Below the pieces are notes generated by a model. It saw nothing but the letters and a program-made list of their open reading frames with translations. It was not told the origin of the DNA and did no database searches. The position numbers and the translations under genes were made by a program. From an uncultured Bacilli bacterium (lineage in GTDB: Bacteria; Bacillota_I; Bacilli_A; RF39; UBA660), in the NCBI GenBank assembly GCA_944358685.1, contig CALVRQ010000056.1, forward strand, positions 1-18,334: a stretch of DNA of 18,334 bases, given 5' to 3'. Every line of letters begins with the position of its first letter. Positions within the stretch are counted from its first letter, which is position 1. Shown here in pieces: positions 13,115 to 18,334 of this stretch.

Positions 13115-13786
13115 TTATGCTGAAAATGTTGTTTTAAATTCTACCGCATCCTTATCTTTATTATATGTAGGAATAATCGAAACTACATAACCATACTTAT
13201 TCTCAAATGAAATTCTAATATCAGGGATATCATAACTCACACTTTTTCTAATAATAACTGTCCCCTCATCAATACTATTCTCTTCATAAACCAAATTAAC
13301 ATCTACAAACTTGTCATCTGCTTGCTCAATTTCATTAATTTTGAAATTACTTACCTTTTCACCAAAATTTATAACAATATAATTAGAAGTCTTATCAAGT
13401 AAAATAGTATGATCATTACTATTCGCCTCATAATTTTTCATATAATCTATTGTATAAAAGTCCATATTTGTATACTTGTCAGTCAAACTTTGTAAATAGC
13501 TGTTTAGTTTATCATTATAAGCTACTTTCCCATCATATTTTAACTCCTCATCATTTAAAGAAAAATAATAAATATCATCTGTCGTTTTAATTGTCAGCTT
13601 ATTGGATAAATCTTTATCTTCACTCTTATCATAATTCATATTAATCAACTTTTTTATATCGTCAAAATCATCTTTATTTATAAAAACATCGTTATATTTA
13701 ATCTCCGTAATATCACCATGAATATCTAATGTTTTACTGCACCCGCAAAACAAAAAAACACAAAGTATAATTATAAACTTTTTCAT
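13115..13786 (-). CDS. Predicted lipoprotein of unknown function
   Basis: The ATG at 13784-13786 (minus) is chosen over a GTG 9 bases upstream because the GTG lies in the SD TAGGTGAG; 223 residues. The N-terminus M-K-K-F followed by a hydrophobic run and F-C-G-C (Cys16) is a type II signal peptide with an acceptable lipobox, so the mature protein should be lipid-anchored outside the membrane. The rest is rich in Asp, Asn and Tyr, mostly beta-strand-like, with no catalytic motif I can name. It stands alone on the minus strand, convergent with typA. A dyad that may be an operator or attenuator lies upstream (13821-13847). Role unknown. Confidence 0.75.
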   Translation of the reverse strand: MKKFIIILCVFLFCGCSKTLDIHGDITEIKYNDVFINKDDFDDIKKLINMNYDKSEDKDLSNKLTIKTTDDIYYFSLNDEELKYDGKVAYNDKLNSYLQSLTDKYTNMDFYTIDYMKNYEANSNDHTILLDKTSNYIVINFGEKVSNFKINEIEQADDKFVDVNLVYEENSIDEGTVIIRKSVSYDIPDIRISFENKYGYVVSIIPTYNKDKDAVEFKTTFSA

Positions 13787-13820
13787 AATACTCACCTACC
13801 ATTATTATGTATTTATTTAT

Positions 13821-13847
13821 AAAAAAAATACTTGTAAAAACAAGTAT
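13821..13847 (-). promoter_or_regulatory. Perfect dyad upstream of the lipoprotein gene: operator or attenuator
   Basis: ATACTTGT (13828-13835) and ACAAGTAT (13840-13847) are perfect arms around AAAA. On the minus strand the hairpin is followed by eight T residues, which makes a terminator before the gene. It also spans a possible minus-strand promoter, TTGTTT, 16 bases, TATAAA, which would make it an operator. Confidence 0.5.
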
Positions 13848-13906
13848 AAAAATATAATCATAATAAACTAAATGAAGCAAAAAGTTGTAGAGACATAATT
13901 ATAAAT

Positions 13907-14104
13907 TTGTTATATAATAATTATTATGATAATAATATAAATTATATATCACCATTAGAACAAGCTATTAAGAAATTAAATATGGATTTTGAATATACTG
14001 AAAAATTTTATACTGATGAAGAAATTGAAACTAGAGTGTTGTTTGGAATGCCAATTGAAAAAAAAGATTTTATTTTTGAAACACAAAAAATAAAAAAATT
14101 ATGA
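13907..14104 (+). CDS. Small hypothetical ORF coupled to the RNA methyltransferase
   Basis: An open frame of 65 codons from a TTG at 13907; the only in-frame ATG is at 13982, which would leave 40 residues. Neither start has a good SD, and a TATAAT at 13913-13918 lies just inside the frame, so the true start is unclear. The C-terminal part reads like real protein: L-E-Q-A-I-K-K-L-N-M-D-F-E-Y, Y-T-D-E-E-I-E-T-R-V-L-F-G-M-P and K-K-D-F-I-F-E. The TGA stop (14102-14104) overlaps the AGGAGG SD of the methyltransferase gene, which suggests coupling. It may be a small conserved peptide or the tail of a decayed gene. I recognise no family. Confidence 0.42.
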   Translation: MLYNNYYDNNINYISPLEQAIKKLNMDFEYTEKFYTDEEIETRVLFGMPIEKKDFIFETQKIKKL

Positions 14105-14119
14105 GGAGGAAATACAAAT

Positions 14120-14707
14120 ATGTCTTATCAATTAACTAAAGAAGAATTAAGAGAACAAAAGTCAAGAAGAGAACAATTTAAGGATATTCCAAGAAACGAT
14201 ATATATATTATTTTGGACAGTTTAAAATGCGCTCATAATGTAGGTACTATTTTAAGACTAGCGGATTCCCTACTTATAAAAAAAGTATATATTTGCGGTG
14301 ACACAATTATCCCTCCTAATAAAAAAATTAGATCTAGTTCAAGAGGATCAGAAAAATGGGTACCATGGGAGTATCATGAAAAAGCACTAAATATAGCTAA
14401 AGTCTTAAAAGAATGCGGAGTTCAAATAGTAGCTGTAGAAGTTACTAATGATAGTATAGATTATCGTGAATATAGTCCAGAAGGACCTGTATGTTTGATT
14501 CTAGGTAGAGAGTATGATGGAGTTTCACAAGAACTTTTGGATATTGCAGATTGCTCTATCCACTTGCCACTTCTAGGAATGGCTAATTCTATTAATGTAT
14601 CAACAGCCGCAAGTGTAGTTATGTATGATGTTTATTCTAAATTAGAATTATTAAAAAAAGAATCATTTGATTATAATTCTAATTTAACTTCCAAAAAGCA
14701 TAAATAG
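14120..14707 (+). CDS. TrmH/SpoU-family RNA 2'-O-ribose methyltransferase
   Basis: SPOUT-fold enzyme that methylates a ribose 2'-hydroxyl in tRNA or rRNA using S-adenosylmethionine. The three family motifs are seen: H-N-V-G-T-I-L-R-L-A-D (about 39-49; the catalytic Arg), C-L-I-L-G-R-E-Y-D-G (about 124-133) and the knot motif L-P-L-L-G-M-A-N-S-I-N-V-S-T-A-A (about 154-169). The length of 195 residues fits a minimal SPOUT enzyme without an added L30e-like N-terminal domain, but with a charged N-terminal helix. The AGGAGG SD at 14104-14109 fixes the start. The target nucleotide cannot be read from sequence. It is convergent with the cotJ operon over a shared terminator. Confidence 0.88.
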   Translation: MSYQLTKEELREQKSRREQFKDIPRNDIYIILDSLKCAHNVGTILRLADSLLIKKVYICGDTIIPPNKKIRSSSRGSEKWVPWEYHEKALNIAKVLKECGVQIVAVEVTNDSIDYREYSPEGPVCLILGREYDGVSQELLDIADCSIHLPLLGMANSINVSTAASVVMYDVYSKLELLKKESFDYNSNLTSKKHK

Positions 14708-14749
14708 TTAGAGCTTTATTTTCAATTATTAGTAAAATATTAATTTAAT

Positions 14750-14793
14750 AAAAAAGCACCTTAATAGTTTAAAAACAACTTAAAGGTGTTTTT
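14750..14793. terminator. Bidirectional terminator between the methyltransferase and cotJC
   Basis: AAAAGCACCTT pairs with AAGGTGTTTTT (left arm ending 14762, right arm 14783-14793), one G-T pair, with an inner AGTT/AACT stem. T runs follow on both strands. The preceding 14708-14749 shows nothing. Confidence 0.82.
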
Positions 14794-14794
14794 A

Positions 14795-15352
14795 TTATTT
14801 TTTCATTTTTAAATAGTAATCACGTAATTCTTTAAAACGCTGATAATGAATAATTTCTCTTTGTCTTAAAAATGCAAGCGGTCCTAAAATATCTGGATCA
14901 TCAGTTAAATTCATTAAATGTTCATAAGTAGCTCTTGCTCTTTGCTCTGCCCCCATATCGCTTTCAATATCCGCAATATAGTCACCAGAAACTTTAATAT
15001 ATGTCATATTAAATGGATTGCCAAAACTGTCTGATGGGAATAAAGAATGACCAAATTGTGCATACATACCATCTAATCCAGCCTCCTTCAATTCTTCCCT
15101 AGTGGCCCCTTTCATAAGTTGATAAAGCATAGCTGATATTATTTCCACGTGAGCTAACTCCTCCGTGCCAATATCTGTAAGAAGTGCCTTTCCCCTATCA
15201 TCAGGCATATTGTATCTTTGATCTAAATATTGCCATGAAGCCGCAAGCTCACCTGCTGGTCCACCATATTGTGTTAAAATACATTTTGCCATTTCTAAAT
15301 TTTTCTTTTTAATATTTACCGGATACTGTAATTTTTTTTCATATTTCCACAT
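14795..15352 (-). CDS. cotJC: Spore coat protein CotJC, manganese-catalase family
   Basis: Ferritin-like four-helix protein of the spore coat, related to Mn catalases that disproportionate hydrogen peroxide. The 185 residues carry the likely di-manganese ligands: Glu35 in G-P-A-G-E-L-A-A, Glu64/65 and His68 in G-T-E-E-L-A-H, Glu136 in G-A-E-Q-R-A-R, and Glu166 and His169 in R-E-I-I-H-Y. The site looks intact, so catalase activity is plausible. The start has a strong AGGAGG SD that overlaps the stop of the upstream cotJ gene, 9 bases away. The gene is last in the operon. Confidence 0.94.
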   Translation of the reverse strand: MWKYEKKLQYPVNIKKKNLEMAKCILTQYGGPAGELAASWQYLDQRYNMPDDRGKALLTDIGTEELAHVEIISAMLYQLMKGATREELKEAGLDGMYAQFGHSLFPSDSFGNPFNMTYIKVSGDYIADIESDMGAEQRARATYEHLMNLTDDPDILGPLAFLRQREIIHYQRFKELRDYYLKMKK

Positions 15353-15361
15353 ATAAACCTC

Positions 15362-15886
15362 CTAATTATTCTCCCATGGCCAAGGCATATTATTCCAAGT
15401 CCAAGGGTATCCTTCATTTGAATTTACTAAAAGTGGCCCATATTTACTTTCATATTCTCTCCTAGCTGTTTTCGCATCATTACTAAGTTGATTAAATAAA
15501 TCAATCATTGACCTATCATCTGGGTGTGTATCCAAATATAAATTAATATCGTGAGCCGCAAAAGAATAAGCATCCACCTTAGTTAAAAGTTCAGCCTGTT
15601 CATTCATCGGTTTAATATCATAAGGTCTAGAAATCTTATATTGATTAAATAAATTAGGAAACATATTTCCTCTTATAAACCCATTATATACATCATATAA
15701 TTCATTTGGTGTTGTTTTACCATCAAAACCACATTTGTTAAAATTCATATTATTTCCAGATTGCTTACTTAATTTTTTTGTAAGTTCATTATTTTGAACT
15801 GGCATATTAACTTGAGGCATAGCTTCTGGATAAGTCATCATAAACTCATTTGGAAACATACCACCCATATTCACATAGTTATTCAT
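15362..15886 (-). CDS. cotJB: CotJA-CotJB fusion spore coat protein
   Basis: Morphogenetic coat proteins that are encoded together with CotJC. The 174-residue protein combines two parts. Residues about 61-92 (N-E-L-Y-D-V-Y-N-G-F-I-R-G-N-M-F-P-N-L) match the CotJA-type motif of a LYDPYxGFxRGxxFP style. Residues about 97-172 match CotJB: L-L-T-K-V-D-A-Y-S-F-A, L-Y-L-D-T-H-P-D-D, Y-E-S-K-Y-G-P-L and the Trp-rich Y-P-W-T-W-x-x-x-P-W-P-W-E end. B. subtilis has these as two genes. The N-terminal 60 residues are Met/Asn/Pro-rich and low in complexity. The start has a GGGG SD 7 bases upstream. A sigma-E-like promoter precedes it. CotJB is certain; the CotJA part is short and less sure. Confidence 0.86.
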   Translation of the reverse strand: MNNYVNMGGMFPNEFMMTYPEAMPQVNMPVQNNELTKKLSKQSGNNMNFNKCGFDGKTTPNELYDVYNGFIRGNMFPNLFNQYKISRPYDIKPMNEQAELLTKVDAYSFAAHDINLYLDTHPDDRSMIDLFNQLSNDAKTARREYESKYGPLLVNSNEGYPWTWNNMPWPWENN

Positions 15887-15907
15887 CTAATTACCCCTTT
15901 CGAAAAT

Positions 15908-15937
15908 AGTTTATGAATAAATGTTTAAAGAGTATAG
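15908..15937 (-). promoter_or_regulatory. Predicted sigma-E promoter of the cotJ operon
   Basis: On the minus strand the -35-like CTATACT (plus 15931-15937) and the -10 CATAAACT (plus 15908-15915) are separated by 15 bases. This fits the sigma-E pattern ATA in the -35, 14-15 bases, CATAnnnT. B. subtilis cotJ is sigma-E dependent. Confidence 0.6.
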
Positions 15938-15956
15938 GCAATTTACTCGTGTTCGC

Positions 15957-15985
15957 TTGTTTATATGATAAAAATTTAGTATTAT
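15957..15985 (+). promoter_or_regulatory. Candidate promoter of the SNF2 gene
   Basis: TTGTTT (15957-15962), 17 bases, TATTAT (15980-15985), ahead of a GAGGTGA SD. It is divergent from the cotJ promoter in a 118-base intergenic region. Confidence 0.4.
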
Positions 15986-16004
15986 ATTTTGAAGAGGTGA
16001 TAAA

Positions 16005-18334
16005 ATGCGTCTTTATGATAAAGTAATCAGAATTTGTGGCACAACTGACTTTGTCAAAGGTTTAAATTACAAAGCAAATAAAGTAAAATTAATCAAAACC
16101 GAAGACGAAGAAAACTATCGCCATGCCTATTTCAAAGTAACTTCAGAAAGAATCGAAAGAGAATATAATGTATATATTTGTGCGGATAAAGACACCGAAG
16201 ATATAGTAAAATATACTTGTGATTGTCCAGCTTGTGAAAAAATGGACACTTGTAAACACATTGCTGCCAGCATCCTTAAATATGAAGATGCCCTCTTTAG
16301 CGATGACATTATAGACCCTATGGAATATCAAATAAACCTAGGTTCAGAAATCCTAGATAAATTCTACAGCAATAAGAAATCCACCATAAAACAAAAAATG
16401 TTTTTAGATATTGAAATACAAACTGAGCAAAACTACTATTACAATAACTTCTTAAAAGCATCTTATAAAATAGGAGTAGATAGACCGTATACCTTAAATA
16501 ATAAATATCGTAACTTCATGTATGCTTACTCTCAAAATAGACCATACAAAATATCTACTAAATTAACGTACGATCCTAACGAATATTACTTCGATAAAGT
16601 AGATAAAAAAATATTAGATTATAATATTCATATCTTTCAAAATGGTCATTACGAATGCATCATCACCGAAGATGACTTAGATGGCTTTATGGAAGTTTTA
16701 AAAGATAAAACCTTCACTCTAAATGGAAATCAGTATCACGGATTCCAAAGCGAAAATCCATTCAACATTAACCTAACTAAAGATGAAAATAATTATACAT
16801 TAAGCATTGATAATATGAATGATTTTGAACCTGTTATTGAAGGTAAAAATTACTTTTATAATAGTGAAAATATATATAAATTAGATGACAATATTTTCAA
16901 ACTTTATAATTTACTTGCGGGCAACGACATCGAAAGTTTTATCTTCTCAAAAAAAGATTTAGGTAAATTTACCGGTGGTTTATTATCCTTATTAAAAGAA
17001 AACATTCACCTAGCTGACAACATCACCGAAATCACCATGCCTACCACACCTAATGTCAAACTATACTTTGATTTTCATTATAGTGGGATAGAATGTCAAA
17101 TTCAATTAAAATATGGTTCAAAAGAAATAGATTACTTTTCTAAAGACCCAGGAATAGTTAGAGATAATGAGTTTGAAAGTAACATTATCCAAAGATTATC
17201 AAACTTTGGCTTTACTGTAAATAAAGCGCACTTCACCTTAGAAGATATTGACTTAATAGGTGCATTTTTAGAAAAAGGCCTTCTTGAATTAGCAGAAGAA
17301 TATGAAGTGTTTACTTCTGAAAAAATCAAAGCGACAAACATTGTTAAGAAAACGGAAAATACTGTTAGCTTCTCTATTGGTAAAGACAATATTTTATCTT
17401 ATAATTTTAAACTAGATGGTATTGACCAAAATGAATTAACCGATGTCCTATCATCTCTAAAAGCAAAAAAACACTACCACCGTCTAAAAAGTGGTGACAT
17501 TATCGATTTAAATAGTGACACTAACCTTCAAAACTTAAATGAATTAACTGATGAACTGGATTTAACAAAAAAAGAAATCACCGAAGGTGAAGGAACAATT
17601 CCAAAATATCGGGCTTTATACTTAGATAGTTTAAAACATAACTACTCTACCCTAATTAATACAAGTGGTAATTTCGATAACCTAATCAATAAATTTCTAA
17701 CCTATAAAGATAGCAACATTTCACTAGATAAAAATGAATTAAAAGTTTTAAGAGATTATCAATTAACTGGTGTCAAATGGCTTTATAATATTTATAAATC
17801 AGGCTTTGGTGGTATTTTAGCCGATGAAATGGGTTTGGGGAAATCTATACAATTAATCTATTTAACTAAACTAATCATTAAAGAAAATCCTAAGGCCAAA
17901 ATTCTTATCGTCGCCCCTACTTCACTTATTTATAACTGGCAAAAAGAATTTGATAAATTTGGATCAGAACTAAAATATAAAGTGTTTGCCGAAAACAAAA
18001 GTCAAAGATTAAATGAATTAGATAATATTGATAATCTAAACATATTGATTACTTCTTACGGATTGGTCAGAAATGATTTAGATAAATATAAAGAAATCCC
18101 ATTTAATTTAGTTGCCATCGACGAAGCTCAAAACATCAAAAATCCAAATACCGGCATTTCTAAAGCCGTTAAAAGTTTAAACGCTAATATTAAATTTGCC
18201 TTAACCGGAACACCTATTGAAAATAGTCTATTAGAACTTTGGAGTATCTTCGACTTCATCATGCCAGGCTATCTCGCCAGCAAAGATAAATTCCAATCAT
18301 TATATAGTGTCAAAGATATCGACAAAGAAGATAA
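16005..18334 (+). CDS. SWIM zinc-finger SNF2-family DEAD-like ATPase, 3' end cut by the window edge
   Basis: The ATG at 16005 has the SD GAGGTGA; the frame stays open for 776 codons to the edge, with no stop. A SWIM finger is near the N-terminus: C72-D-C74, eight residues, C83-K-H85. A long middle region without recognised motifs follows (about 110-570). The RecA-like domain 1 shows Q-L-T-G-V-K-W-L, then D-E-M-G-L-G-K-S (607-614, Walker A), I-V-A-P-T-S-L-I (Ia), the DEAQ box (706-709) and L-T-G-T-P-I-E-N (III). The second RecA domain (motifs IV-VI) lies beyond the window. SWIM-SNF2 proteins occur in many Firmicutes as possible DNA translocases of unclear role. This gene is intact as far as visible and divergent from cotJ. 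Confidence 0.9.
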   Translation, partial: MRLYDKVIRICGTTDFVKGLNYKANKVKLIKTEDEENYRHAYFKVTSERIEREYNVYICADKDTEDIVKYTCDCPACEKMDTCKHIAASILKYEDALFSDDIIDPMEYQINLGSEILDKFYSNKKSTIKQKMFLDIEIQTEQNYYYNNFLKASYKIGVDRPYTLNNKYRNFMYAYSQNRPYKISTKLTYDPNEYYFDKVDKKILDYNIHIFQNGHYECIITEDDLDGFMEVLKDKTFTLNGNQYHGFQSENPFNINLTKDENNYTLSIDNMNDFEPVIEGKNYFYNSENIYKLDDNIFKLYNLLAGNDIESFIFSKKDLGKFTGGLLSLLKENIHLADNITEITMPTTPNVKLYFDFHYSGIECQIQLKYGSKEIDYFSKDPGIVRDNEFESNIIQRLSNFGFTVNKAHFTLEDIDLIGAFLEKGLLELAEEYEVFTSEKIKATNIVKKTENTVSFSIGKDNILSYNFKLDGIDQNELTDVLSSLKAKKHYHRLKSGDIIDLNSDTNLQNLNELTDELDLTKKEITEGEGTIPKYRALYLDSLKHNYSTLINTSGNFDNLINKFLTYKDSNISLDKNELKVLRDYQLTGVKWLYNIYKSGFGGILADEMGLGKSIQLIYLTKLIIKENPKAKILIVAPTSLIYNWQKEFDKFGSELKYKVFAENKSQRLNELDNIDNLNILITSYGLVRNDLDKYKEIPFNLVAIDEAQNIKNPNTGISKAVKSLNANIKFALTGTPIENSLLELWSIFDFIMPGYLASKDKFQSLYSVKDIDKED

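Noticed and set aside
1..18334. CRISPR arrays, tRNA or rRNA genes, insertion sequences, att sites
   Set aside because: No regular direct repeats with spacers, no cloverleaf or rRNA signatures, and no transposase genes or terminal repeats were seen.

Overview
The window is AT-rich, uses the standard code (no gene needs UGA read as Trp) and has strong purine-rich ribosome binding sites. It carries Firmicutes signature genes: rpsF-ssb-rpsR, spoIID, a SpoIIQ-like protein, mbl, typA and the cotJ coat genes. This points to a low-GC Bacilli/Erysipelotrichia-like or related uncultured gut Firmicute that sporulates or descends from spore formers. It is not a classical wall-less Mollicute, because mbl, a TagO-type transferase and engulfment genes are present. 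The exact lineage cannot be fixed from the sequence alone.

Left edge (1-1530): the 3' end of a reverse transcriptase gene, broken by an in-frame TAA, runs directly into the promoter of the ribosomal operon rpsF-ssb-rpsR. The rpsF leader can fold into a stem that hides the Shine-Dalgarno beside a CCG-containing bulge, as in the known S6:S18 autoregulatory leader. The operon closes with an intrinsic terminator.

Sporulation and shape block (1528-6203): an RpiB-family isomerase, a DUF1146 (YwzB-like) membrane peptide, SpoIID, a SpoIIQ-like degenerate LytM protein, a secreted NlpC/P60-like protein with a C-terminal two-helix membrane module, and Mbl. The order matches the B. subtilis rpiB ... ywzB ... 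spoIID-spoIIQ ... mbl region with the intervening genes removed. The NlpC-like gene lies where spoIIID sits in B. subtilis. SpoIID and SpoIIQ act in forespore engulfment; Mbl directs lateral wall synthesis.

Housekeeping block (6232-13091): M18 aminopeptidase, a DUF4203-like membrane protein, a TagO/WecA-type glycophosphotransferase, a DUF421 (YetF-like) membrane protein, a NUDIX hydrolase overlapping a cysteine-rich protein of unknown function, and the ribosome GTPase TypA/BipA. Most units have their own extended -10 promoter.

Right part (13091-18334): a minus-strand lipoprotein convergent with typA over a shared bidirectional terminator; a small ORF coupled to a TrmH/SpoU RNA methyltransferase; a minus-strand cotJ operon (a cotJA-cotJB fusion followed by cotJC, a Mn-catalase-type coat protein) behind a sequence fitting a sigma-E promoter; and the first 776 codons of a SWIM-SNF2 helicase running off the edge.

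No tRNA, rRNA, CRISPR array or intact mobile element is visible. The most notable items are the dying reverse transcriptase at the edge of an essential operon, the peptidase-membrane-module fusion between spoIIQ and mbl, the fused cotJA-cotJB gene, the RpiB homologue lacking the usual active-site His, and the cysteine-rich protein coupled to the NUDIX gene.
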